13,282 bases of DNA. Source: JBBTXL01 sp038062295. Lineage in GTDB: Bacteria > Patescibacteriota > Minisyncoccia > GWC2-36-17 > WO2-46-25. Positions within the stretch are counted from its first letter, which is position 1, and each line of letters opens with the position of its first letter. Shown one piece after another: positions 1 to 7,040 of this stretch. The notes under the pieces are model-generated. The model had not been told where the DNA came from. It did no database searches and saw only the letters and a list, made by a program, of their open reading frames with translations. A program made the position numbers and the translations under genes. The DNA lies in the NCBI GenBank assembly GCA_038062295.1, contig JBBTXL010000061.1:1-13282 (forward strand), read 5' to 3'.

Positions 1-147
1 ACGGCGATGTTTTTGATGAAGGAGCCTATTCTATCAAAAACCACCGAGCTCGCCTGCTCGTTAGGTATCGCTGGAGCAAATTCCTTACGGATGCTGGAGA
101 TGGAGGCGACAAAAAATATTGCTTCGGAATTCAATTGCCATGTTTGA
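1..147 (+). CDS. 3' end of an unidentified gene (partial)
   Basis: Reading frame 1 is open from the window edge to a TGA at 145-147 and gives about 48 C-terminal residues (ending ASEFNCHV). I do not recognise the family. The peptide is mixed polar/hydrophobic and looks helical (for example ELACSLGIAGANSLRMLEME), with no membrane segment. Its stop overlaps the putative ATG of the next gene (ATGTTTGA at 140-147), a common arrangement in translationally coupled genes, and that is the main reason to choose this frame. The opposite strand is also open across 1-138 (a frame ending GSFIKNIAV), so a divergent gene cannot be excluded. The call rests on gene packing and not on homology. Confidence 0.35.
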   Translation, partial: TAMFLMKEPILSKTTELACSLGIAGANSLRMLEMEATKNIASEFNCHV

Positions 148-2680
148 TCTTTTTTCTTCAAGAGTATATCGGGCGCTGCACTATCCCATCCGCGTTATCA
201 TACCGTTTGAAATCGTGTGTGGAATGCTTGCGCTGTTCTTTCTGCTGGTCTTTCTTTTTCCGCGGCCCGATCAACCGTCCGGTTCTTTGAGCGAAGCGCA
301 CAGTCTCGGGATGTTCCTTGCGCTCATGGGGGTAAATACATGGCTTGTCCTGTTGTGGGTATTTTACGACCTCAAGCTTCGCCGGACGCGTGTGCCGATG
401 CCGATCACCGAAGCGGCGGAGTATGTGAAGCATGGGGGTACGCTTAACACCGCGGAATACCTTGATTTTTCCGCGGCGCGCGCGTTGTATCAGGCACTGC
501 GATATGCCGCAAAAAAGAACAGTGCGCTTTCGTCCGCGGTTCTGCTGCGGGCGCTGTGCATGCATGAACGTACCGATTTCCTGTTCCAGCGGCTTCTGTT
601 GAAAAAAGAAGATTTTGTCAGAAGCATTGAAGTGATCGTCGGGTCGCAATACAAGCTTGATGATGCGCGCAGTCACGAAGAACAGGCGCTTGATGCGGTG
701 ATGGCGCGCGCACTTGCGCACGCCGCGGAGTCTCTGGCGCCGTCGGTGACGGTAGAGCATATTTTTTCCGTCATTGTCATGAACGACCGGGCGGTCCAGC
801 GCATTTTTTTCGACCTGGGTGTGACGAAAGATGATGTGGCGCATGTGTTGCGGTGGGAGGAGCAGTATCATGAAGAGCGAAAACCAAAGCCGCTGCGCGT
901 AACGTTCGCGCACGTGAAAGGCATTGCGGACGATTGGGCATACGGATATACGCCGACGCTGGATGGGTACGGGAGAACGGTTGCCGTGCGGACGCTGGAA
1001 TCGGAAGAGCATATGCATGTGCTTGCGCACGAGCAGGAGATCGATGCGGTGGAAACCATTCTTGATCGTTCCGGCAGGAACAATGTCATATTGGTCGGGG
1101 AGGCGGGGGTCGGGAAAAAGAGCGTTGTGCAGGGGTTCGCGCAACGGCTGCTGTATGGCACGACACGGCCGTCGCTGCTCCACAAGCGCGTGGTGGCGCT
1201 TGATGTGAACTTGGTGATCGCGCGCAGCCACGACAATGCATCTGCCGTGGGGCTTTTGGACCAGATCTTTGCCGAGAGCGACCGCGCGGGGAATGTGGTG
1301 CTGGTCGTCGAGAACTTTCATAACATCGTGGGTCCGCAACGGAAAGAAAATGTTGCGAGCGTGGATGTTACCGGTGTTTTGGTGCCGTATCTTCAGTCCG
1401 ATACGTTCCAAATGATCGCGCTTGTCGAACCGGCGCCGTATCATACCCATGTTGAAGCGATCCCGTCGCTCTCCATATTGTTTGAAAAGGTGGATGTGCT
1501 TGCCCCCGACGAAGAACGGACACTGCTGATCTTGGAGGACATGACGCCGCAGGTGGAACGCACGACCGGCGTGTTCATCTCGTATTTTGCGCTTGCGGAG
1601 GTGGTGAGCGCGGCGGAATCGTTCATTCAGAACATACCGTTTCCGGCAAAAGCGATCTCATTGCTTGCGGAAGTTGTTTCTTTTGCGGGCGCGCACCGTT
1701 TCGGGGGACTGGTCGTGACGCAGGATCACGTGATGGAAGTGGTTTCCAAGAAGACCGGTATTCCGCTCGGACGCTTAAGCGGCGAAGAAAAGGCAAAGCT
1801 TCTGAATATGGAGGCGCTGTTGCATCAGCGGATCGTTGGTCAGGGAGAAGCGATCGGACAGATCGCGTCGGCCTTGCGGCGCATCCGCGCGGGCATTGGG
1901 GAACGGAAACGCCCCATCGGCACGTTTTTGTTTCTGGGGTCGACGGGCGTGGGAAAAACGGAAACGGCAAAAGCGCTGGCCGACGTGTATTTCGGTTCCG
2001 AGGAACGCATGATCCGTTTGGACATGACCGAGTATCAGGATGCCGCATCCATTCATCGGCTGATAGGCAACACGGATACGGATGTTGCGGCGCAGTTTGC
2101 CGACCGTATCCGCGAGCAGCCGTTCTCCCTTGTGCTGTTGGACGAACTCGAGAAGGCGCATCCGAATGTCCAGAATCTTTTTTTGCAGGTTTTGGACGAA
2201 GGGCGCTTGACCGACGCGTTCCAGAAGCATATTTCATTTCGCAATACCATTATTATTGCGACGTCCAACGCCGGTTCGGAATTCATTCGGGAGTACGTAA
2301 AAACGGGCCAGAACCTTTCGGTGGTTCAGGAAAAGCTCATCACGCATCTTTTACGGGAGCATATCTTCACGCCGGAATTTCTGAACCGGTTCGATGCGAC
2401 GGTCGTTTTTGAATCACTTTCCCACATACAGGTTGTCGAGATCGCGCAGATGATGCTGAAAAATTTGCGCATACGGCTTGAAGACCGGGGATACATTCTT
2501 GTCATTGGCGACGAACTGGTACAGGCCATTGCCGAAAAAGGGTTCAGTGCCGATTTCGGGGCGCGGGAGCTGCGGCGGTTCATTCAGGAAAAGGTTGAGA
2601 ACGGCATTGCAGCAAAGATCATTGCCGGAACGTACAAACAGGGCGATACCATTACGCTGACACCGCTGGACCTGGTGTAA
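140..2680 (+). CDS. membrane-anchored Clp/Hsp100-type AAA+ ATPase with degenerate first ATPase domain
   Basis: Class I Clp/Hsp100-type protein with two AAA+ modules, 846 residues from ATG 140. Two N-terminal membrane segments (about 19-40 and 56-78) precede a Clp N-domain-like helical region (about 98-243). In D1 the Walker A is GEAGVGKK (310-317), with Lys where Thr/Ser normally binds Mg; Walker B reads LVVEN (E391, N392) instead of the usual IDE; and the arginine-finger position reads SILF (445-448) instead of ERRF. D2 looks fully active: GSTGVGKT (600-607), LLDELEKAHP (D668, E669), sensor-1 Asn 710, arginine finger in EFLNRF (R750) and sensor-2 GAREL (R809). I see neither a ClpB coiled-coil middle domain nor an IGF/IGL-type ClpP loop. 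I infer a membrane-tethered unfoldase or disaggregase powered by D2. TTG 119, preceded by GGAGG at 102-106, is an alternative start; ATG 140 was preferred because it overlaps the upstream stop. The GT2 gene follows after 10 bases. Confidence 0.9.
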   Translation: MFDLFSSRVYRALHYPIRVIIPFEIVCGMLALFFLLVFLFPRPDQPSGSLSEAHSLGMFLALMGVNTWLVLLWVFYDLKLRRTRVPMPITEAAEYVKHGGTLNTAEYLDFSAARALYQALRYAAKKNSALSSAVLLRALCMHERTDFLFQRLLLKKEDFVRSIEVIVGSQYKLDDARSHEEQALDAVMARALAHAAESLAPSVTVEHIFSVIVMNDRAVQRIFFDLGVTKDDVAHVLRWEEQYHEERKPKPLRVTFAHVKGIADDWAYGYTPTLDGYGRTVAVRTLESEEHMHVLAHEQEIDAVETILDRSGRNNVILVGEAGVGKKSVVQGFAQRLLYGTTRPSLLHKRVVALDVNLVIARSHDNASAVGLLDQIFAESDRAGNVVLVVENFHNIVGPQRKENVASVDVTGVLVPYLQSDTFQMIALVEPAPYHTHVEAIPSLSILFEKVDVLAPDEERTLLILEDMTPQVERTTGVFISYFALAEVVSAAESFIQNIPFPAKAISLLAEVVSFAGAHRFGGLVVTQDHVMEVVSKKTGIPLGRLSGEEKAKLLNMEALLHQRIVGQGEAIGQIASALRRIRAGIGERKRPIGTFLFLGSTGVGKTETAKALADVYFGSEERMIRLDMTEYQDAASIHRLIGNTDTDVAAQFADRIREQPFSLVLLDELEKAHPNVQNLFLQVLDEGRLTDAFQKHISFRNTIIIATSNAGSEFIREYVKTGQNLSVVQEKLITHLLREHIFTPEFLNRFDATVVFESLSHIQVVEIAQMMLKNLRIRLEDRGYILVIGDELVQAIAEKGFSADFGARELRRFIQEKVENGIAAKIIAGTYKQGDTITLTPLDLV

Positions 2681-2690
2681 GATAGTTTTC

Positions 2691-3413
2691 ATGCAACACG
2701 TGAACGAAATCGTTGTCATTATTCCCACGTACAACGAGCGGGAAAACATTGAGGTCGTGATCAAGAGCATCATGCGTGTTATGCCGGACGTCCCTGTTCT
2801 GGTGGTTGACGACAGTTCTCCCGACGGGACCGCAGACGCGGTGCGGTCGCTGCAAAAAACATTCGCCTCGCTTTCGCTCCTGGTGCGGAAGCATAAGGAG
2901 GGTTTGGGAAAGGCGTATGGTGAAGCGTTCGAAAAAGTTCTCGCCGACCCCGCGGTAAAAAAGATCGTCACCATGGACGCTGACCTTTCGCATGACCCCG
3001 CGCATTTGCCGGCGCTGTTGGCCGCAAGCGCGGAACATGATGTTGTGGTGGGGTCGCGGTATGTGCGTGGCGGTGGCGTGAGCGGGTGGGAATTATGGCG
3101 GCGCATCTTGAGCGCGGGCGGCAATTTTTATGCGCGGACGGTCACCGGCCTCCCGGTGCGGGATTGCACGACGGGGTATGGCGTTATTGATGCCGGGTTA
3201 CTCAAAAAAGTTTCCTTGCGCCGCATCGACTCATCGGGGTATGCTTTTCTGATAGAACTAAAATATATGCTGTTTCGGGCGGGGGCGTCGTTTGCCGAAG
3301 TGCCGATTATTTTTAAAAACCGTGTCGGCGGCGAATCGAAGATATCGGGGCATATCATCAGTGAAGGGGTTATCGCCCCATGGAAAATGATATTTCGTCG
3401 ATTTTTACGGTGA
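2691..3413 (+). CDS. family 2 glycosyltransferase, polyprenyl-phosphate mannose synthase (Dpm1)-like
   Basis: Cytoplasmic GT-A fold enzyme that, by family, transfers a sugar (classically mannose from GDP-mannose) to a polyprenyl phosphate. The 240 residues carry the family hallmarks in order: IPTYNERENI (11-20), VVDDSSPDGT (38-47), the metal-binding MDADLSHDP (95-103), VVGSRYVRGGGVSGW (about 109-123), RDCTTGYGVI (167-176) and FKNRVGGESKIS (208-219). There is no C-terminal membrane domain, so it resembles the soluble Dpm1 type. It begins 10 bases after the Clp-like gene without a visible Shine-Dalgarno sequence, and its TGA is one base from the ATG of the GT39-like gene, which would be the natural consumer of its lipid-linked product. 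The class is clear; the sugar (mannose, glucose or other) cannot be read from sequence. Confidence 0.9.
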   Translation: MQHVNEIVVIIPTYNERENIEVVIKSIMRVMPDVPVLVVDDSSPDGTADAVRSLQKTFASLSLLVRKHKEGLGKAYGEAFEKVLADPAVKKIVTMDADLSHDPAHLPALLAASAEHDVVVGSRYVRGGGVSGWELWRRILSAGGNFYARTVTGLPVRDCTTGYGVIDAGLLKKVSLRRIDSSGYAFLIELKYMLFRAGASFAEVPIIFKNRVGGESKISGHIISEGVIAPWKMIFRRFLR

Positions 3414-3414
3414 T

Positions 3415-5142
3415 ATGGTTGCACGCACACAAGAAGGTATCCATATTGAAACATACGCCGCACGCGGTATCTTGGTGCTCGCTGTTCTCATGTATTGTAT
3501 CGGCGTGGGAGCGCATGATCTGCTTTCGGACGATGCGCTGAACTCGTTCCGGGCGCTGGGGTGGTTCGACTATCTGGGCGGCACCGTGCAGACGACGCCG
3601 ATCCAGTGGTTCGATACGATTCCCTGGTGGGCGAACCTGTCGTTCCATGACGCTCCGCCGTTGGCATTCGGCATCCAATACCTGTTTTTCGGCGTGTTTG
3701 GCATGAGTGCGTTTGCGGCAAAACTTCCTTTTGCGCTTGCGGGGTTGGGGGTTGTTTTTGTGCTCTACCGCATCTTTCTGGAATGGCGCGGTCGCGCCCC
3801 CGCTCTTGCAGCGGCCCTTCTGGCCACGGTGTCTTCGTATGCCGTTTGGGCAAGCCAGGCGGGATATTTGGAAGGCATTGAAGTATTGTTCCTGTCGCTC
3901 GCCGGATACTTTTTCCTTCGCTACACCGCAAGCGGCGCGTGGCGCGATGCGGTGTGGTTGGGGGTTGCGGCGGGGTGCGCGCTCTCCGTAAAATATACCG
4001 CAATTTTTCTCGTACCCGCTGTTTTTTTGTACGCGCTGGTCTGGCGGCGGGACATATTTCTCCGCGGGTCGTTCTGGGCGGCTGCACTTATCGCCCTTGC
4101 GGTGCTTGCGCCGGTTCTCATATATAACGCGGAAGTGTACGCGACCCGCGGACACTTTGACGCAGCGGCATCTTCCATGGCGGGTATGCATCCGGATGAT
4201 TTCAAACTTATCGCATCGCGCGGCGTGAGCACCGATTTTTCCGCAAACGCCGCAGCCATCGGGAAAACGTTATATATAGTAACCTCCATCCCGTTCCTTG
4301 CGCTATATGCGGTGAGTGTGTTGTTTTTGGGTATGAAGGTGATACGAAAAAAAGGGGATGCGCTTGAGAGGTTTCTACTTCTGGCCATTATTTTGGTATT
4401 CGTGATGTTTTTATTTATCGGCGCTGCCGAACGTTTCTTGTCCGTTATGGTGCCGTTTTTGGTTGCCGCGTTCGTTGTGTTCGCATACGACCTCTTTCTC
4501 TCTGTGAAAACAAAAGCGCCGCGCGTGGCGCTGGGCGTTGTGGGAGCGCTGCTTGTGGTGGCGGGGTTCGAGCTTTTTTACAACGTCAATACGAACATCC
4601 TTGCGCAACCGGCGGTGGCGCATGCCGCGTTTTCCTCGCCGGCGCGTCTTTCGAGCGTGGGGTTCAACGAATTACATGACTACATCGGAAAAAATATTTT
4701 CCCGGAACTCGCGGAGTTCCGGCGTCCGCATGACGCCGCGACCATGCATATGGTTGACGAAGCGGCGCTCCGCGGCGGGAACATATTATTATTTGACGAA
4801 ACAATATATTGGTTCGCGTATGTGTGGTATATACAGCCCTACTCGGTGTATTACCGTCTGCCGGTGATCTCGTTCACAAACTATTTGCAGGCGATCCCGA
4901 AAGATTCCGATCCGTTGCGGGCGCTTGCGGGAACCGGCGCGAAAGGAATGTATTATGTCGCGGGTGTAAGCGATCGCGTCGTTGACCCGGTGAAGAAACG
5001 CAACGATGCGATGCGGTCGCTGGAAATTTCCTTTGCGGAGTATCTGGACACGAACGGCTACTTCATTGATACTATTTATGACCGGTCGGGGTCGGTTGCG
5101 TTCAAGGTGTATTATATTCCATTGAACGGCGAACGCCGTTGA
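3415..5142 (+). CDS. GT39/PMT-like polytopic membrane glycosyltransferase
   Basis: Integral membrane GT-C type enzyme, 575 residues. An N-terminal membrane segment (about 16-33) is followed by an external loop with an acidic pair (D39, D40 in SDDALNSF), matching the catalytic Asp/Glu position in this fold, and then by FHDAPPLAFGIQYLFFG (77-93), which resembles the HxPPL region of the PMT_2/ArnT family. About nine further hydrophobic helices run to about residue 385, followed by a soluble C-terminal domain of about 190 residues, probably extracytoplasmic. Families of this type use polyprenyl-phosphate sugars as donors, and the Dpm1-like gene lies one base upstream, so the pair probably makes and uses one donor. 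The acceptor (protein, lipid or glycan) is unknown. The TGA at 5140-5142 falls at a small hairpin just before pyrH. A perfect 9-bp inverted repeat lies inside the gene at 4702-4722. Confidence 0.85.
   Translation: MVARTQEGIHIETYAARGILVLAVLMYCIGVGAHDLLSDDALNSFRALGWFDYLGGTVQTTPIQWFDTIPWWANLSFHDAPPLAFGIQYLFFGVFGMSAFAAKLPFALAGLGVVFVLYRIFLEWRGRAPALAAALLATVSSYAVWASQAGYLEGIEVLFLSLAGYFFLRYTASGAWRDAVWLGVAAGCALSVKYTAIFLVPAVFLYALVWRRDIFLRGSFWAAALIALAVLAPVLIYNAEVYATRGHFDAAASSMAGMHPDDFKLIASRGVSTDFSANAAAIGKTLYIVTSIPFLALYAVSVLFLGMKVIRKKGDALERFLLLAIILVFVMFLFIGAAERFLSVMVPFLVAAFVVFAYDLFLSVKTKAPRVALGVVGALLVVAGFELFYNVNTNILAQPAVAHAAFSSPARLSSVGFNELHDYIGKNIFPELAEFRRPHDAATMHMVDEAALRGGNILLFDETIYWFAYVWYIQPYSVYYRLPVISFTNYLQAIPKDSDPLRALAGTGAKGMYYVAGVSDRVVDPVKKRNDAMRSLEISFAEYLDTNGYFIDTIYDRSGSVAFKVYYIPLNGERR
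4702..4722 (+). repeat. perfect 9-bp inverted repeat inside the GT39-like gene
   Basis: CCGGAACTC at 4702-4710 and GAGTTCCGG at 4714-4722 are exact reverse complements separated by GCG. The RNA would form a strong 9-bp hairpin with a three-base loop within the codons for P-E-L-A-E-F-R. It lies near the start of the soluble C-terminal domain and has no downstream T-run, so it is not a terminator. It may be coincidental, or may slow ribosomes between the membrane and soluble domains. Confidence 0.6.
5125..5140 (+). promoter_or_regulatory. intercistronic hairpin before pyrH
   Basis: AACGGC (5125-5130), loop GAAC, then GCCGTT (5135-5140): a perfect 6-bp GC-rich stem that ends at the stop codon of the GT39-like gene (5140-5142), 20 bases before the pyrH ATG. 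No T-run follows, so termination is unlikely. It could affect mRNA stability or coupling between the two genes. The structure is seen in the sequence; the function is inferred. Confidence 0.4.
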
Positions 5143-5159
5143 CCGCAGCGGATACTGAT

Positions 5160-5873
5160 ATGAAAAAGTATAAACGCATTTTACTCAAACTGTCCGGCGA
5201 AGTGTTCCTGGGGAGTCACGCGTATGGTATCGACCCCGCCATGGCACGCCGTATCGCCGCGCAGATCCGCACGGTCGCGCGCCGCGGCACGCAAGTTGCA
5301 ATTGTTATCGGCGGCGGCAATATTTTCCGCGGGTACACCGCCGCGACCGGCGGCATGGACCGTGCCACGGCCGACTACATGGGTATGCTTGCAACCGCGA
5401 TGAATGCGCTGGCGCTTGAAGATGCGCTTAAAAAAGCGGGGGCGGATGCGCGCGTGCAAAGCGCGATCGAGATGCCAAAGATCGCCGAGAGCTATGTGCG
5501 GAAACGGGCGATCCGGCATTTGGAAAAGGGACGCGTCGTTATTTTTTCCGCAGGCACCGGCAACCCGTACTTTTCGACCGATACGGCAGCGACGTTACGC
5601 GCGCTTGAGATCGGCGCGGATGTGTTGCTCAAAGCCACCAAGGTTGACGGCATTTACGAAAAGGACCCGGCGCAATACCCGCGCGCCCGCAAGTTCCCGC
5701 GCATTTCCCATCACGATGTTATCGTCAAGAAACTGAAAGTGATGGATCTGTCGGCGGTTACGCTTGCCATGGAGAATCGCCTCCCCATTTTCGTTTTTAA
5801 TATGACCAAGCCCGATGCTATTGTGAGAGCGGTGCAAGGGAACAAAAGCGCCGGCTCGTTTATTATAACGTAG
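5160..5873 (+). CDS. pyrH: UMP kinase
   Basis: Amino-acid-kinase-fold enzyme that phosphorylates UMP to UDP with ATP in the cytoplasm, feeding UTP/CTP synthesis and UDP-sugar supply. From ATG 5160 it has 237 residues, the usual PyrH length. Motifs seen: KLSGE (10-14), GGGNIFRG (51-58), the UMP-site segment GGMDRATADYMGMLATA (64-80), FSAGTGNPYFSTDTAA (119-134) and the nucleotide-binding ATKVDGIYEKDP (169-180). TTG 5139 would add seven residues (MTAADTD) and overlap the previous stop, but the family normally starts just before KRILLKLSGE, so ATG was chosen. The usual bacterial neighbours tsf and frr are absent here; pyrH sits instead at the end of a glycosyltransferase unit. A weak hairpin follows directly. 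Confidence 0.97.
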   Translation: MKKYKRILLKLSGEVFLGSHAYGIDPAMARRIAAQIRTVARRGTQVAIVIGGGNIFRGYTAATGGMDRATADYMGMLATAMNALALEDALKKAGADARVQSAIEMPKIAESYVRKRAIRHLEKGRVVIFSAGTGNPYFSTDTAATLRALEIGADVLLKATKVDGIYEKDPAQYPRARKFPRISHHDVIVKKLKVMDLSAVTLAMENRLPIFVFNMTKPDAIVRAVQGNKSAGSFIIT

Positions 5874-5906
5874 CTCAGACTGCATCACAGTCGGAGAAAA
5901 GATTTT
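5874..5906 (+). terminator. weak candidate terminator after pyrH
   Basis: GACTG (5878-5882), loop CATCA and CAGTC (5888-5892) form a perfect 5-bp stem. CTC (5874-5876) can pair with GAG (5894-5896) beyond one A/G mismatch. It begins at the pyrH stop and is followed by AAAAGATTTT instead of a direct T-run, so intrinsic termination may be inefficient. The position, between pyrH and a good promoter, supports a transcription boundary. Confidence 0.4.
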
Positions 5907-5915
5907 CACAAGCTA

Positions 5916-5944
5916 TTGACGTCATTTTATATGTGTGCTATATT
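5916..5944 (+). promoter_or_regulatory. sigma70-type promoter with extended -10
   Basis: TTGACG (5916-5921) and TATATT (5939-5944) are separated by exactly 17 bp, and TG at 5936-5937 gives an extended -10 (TGCTATATT). Upstream lies the A/T-rich palindrome GAAAAGATTTTC (5896-5907), placed where an UP element or operator could be. Transcription would start near 5951, leaving a leader of about 27 bases before ATG 5978. This is the closest match to consensus noticed in the window and would drive the sigma4/HARE-HTH gene and probably the close-packed genes after it. Confidence 0.7.
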
Positions 5945-5977
5945 CGTTTGGGTAAGTAAACCAACATAATTTCTGAT

Positions 5978-7033
5978 ATGTCAAAGAATGCACAACATAT
6001 CCAAACGGAAAAAATAATCACGACGCTTCTTGCTGCATTACCGTCCCGCCAACGGGATGTTTTGTCGCGGCGGTTCGGTCTGAAAGACGGGAAACGCCGG
6101 ACCCTCGAAGAGATCGGCGAGGGCTATCATATTACGCGCGAACGCGTCCGCCAGATAGAGAATGATGCCAAAGCGGCGGTTTTAAAATCACATCTTATCA
6201 AGGCGCTCGATCCGTTCTTTGATGCGCTGGTTGAGCACTTTGACCGTCACGGCGGCATGCGCGCCGAGCATGTATTATTTGACCGCGATGCACCGTTGTT
6301 TTTTCCCGGCACCGCCGAAAAGATCGCCCGGGCGTATCTTCACCTTTTGGTAACGATCCATGAAGCGTTCGAAAAACATCCGGAAACCGATGAATTTCAC
6401 ACCCTGTGGGCGGTGAAGCATGCAAAGCCGGACCAGGTAAAAAAATCGCTTACGGAACTCGTCAAAAAGCTTGACGAAACAAAAGAACTCGTGGGAAAGG
6501 AGAAGTTGTTTATGCTGCTTCGAGAGTACATGGACGGAGAGCTGAGCACCGAAGCGCTTGAGTCGTATCTTGCCGCATCCAAAGCCATCGGCGCGAACGT
6601 GTTCGGAGAATACGGTTTACGGCACTGGCCGGAGATCAACATTCGCGGCGTGCGCGACAAGGCGTACTTGGTGCTGAAGCGGCACACGAAGCCCATGCAT
6701 TTCCGCGAGATCGTGGCGCGCATCAACGAAACGTTTATGCCGAAAAAAGCGACGCATCCGCAGACGGTCCATAATGAACTTATCAAGAGCGGAAAGTTCG
6801 TGCTGGTGGGGCGTGGCATGTATGCGTTGTCCGACTGGGGGTACGAGCCGGGCAAGGTGCTGGACGTGATGCGGCGCATTATGGCGCGCGCGGGGCATTC
6901 CATGACCAAAGACGACATCGTGGATGCGGTGTTGAAAGAGCGCAATGTGAAGCTCAATACGATCGTGCTGAACTTGCAAAACAAGGCTTACTTTGAGAAA
7001 ATGAAAGATGGGAAGTTCTTGGTAAAGAGCTGA
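5978..7033 (+). CDS. sigma-70 region 4 / HARE-HTH fusion protein, putative transcription regulator
   Basis: Probable DNA-binding protein of 351 residues. The N-terminus (about 9-66) is a sigma-70 region 4 helix-turn-helix: LPSRQRDVLSRRFGL, then TLEEIGEGYHITRERVRQIE, the recognition-helix signature of housekeeping sigma factors. A helical, acidic/basic middle (70-200) follows. Residues about 214-285 (RDKAYLVLKRHTKPMHFREI through VGRGMYAL) match the HARE-HTH winged-helix type also found in RNA polymerase delta subunits, and 290-351 look like a second winged helix (MTKDDIVDAVL, ending DGKFLVKS). There is no region 2 to melt the -10 element, so it is not a complete sigma factor. It may bind -35 elements or the polymerase beta flap as a cofactor. 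It has its own promoter and lies 7 bases before the membrane protein gene. The leader lacks a Shine-Dalgarno sequence. The domain calls are strong; the regulatory role is inferred. Confidence 0.85.
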   Translation: MSKNAQHIQTEKIITTLLAALPSRQRDVLSRRFGLKDGKRRTLEEIGEGYHITRERVRQIENDAKAAVLKSHLIKALDPFFDALVEHFDRHGGMRAEHVLFDRDAPLFFPGTAEKIARAYLHLLVTIHEAFEKHPETDEFHTLWAVKHAKPDQVKKSLTELVKKLDETKELVGKEKLFMLLREYMDGELSTEALESYLAASKAIGANVFGEYGLRHWPEINIRGVRDKAYLVLKRHTKPMHFREIVARINETFMPKKATHPQTVHNELIKSGKFVLVGRGMYALSDWGYEPGKVLDVMRRIMARAGHSMTKDDIVDAVLKERNVKLNTIVLNLQNKAYFEKMKDGKFLVKS

Positions 7034-7040
7034 CCATTAC

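Noticed and set aside
1..138. Open minus-strand frame at the left edge that would be a divergent gene
   Set aside because: Cannot be excluded, but the + strand frame ends in an 8-base overlap with the Clp-like start, matching the packing of the other genes.
158..1450. 430-codon open frame on the minus strand opposite the Clp-like gene
   Set aside because: Translation is His/Arg-rich with no family motif, and the + strand carries clear AAA+ motifs over the same bases.
3370..4191. 273-codon minus-strand frame opposite the GT39-like gene
   Set aside because: Arg/Lys/Pro-rich shadow with no recognisable domain; the + strand frame encodes membrane helices and a family motif.
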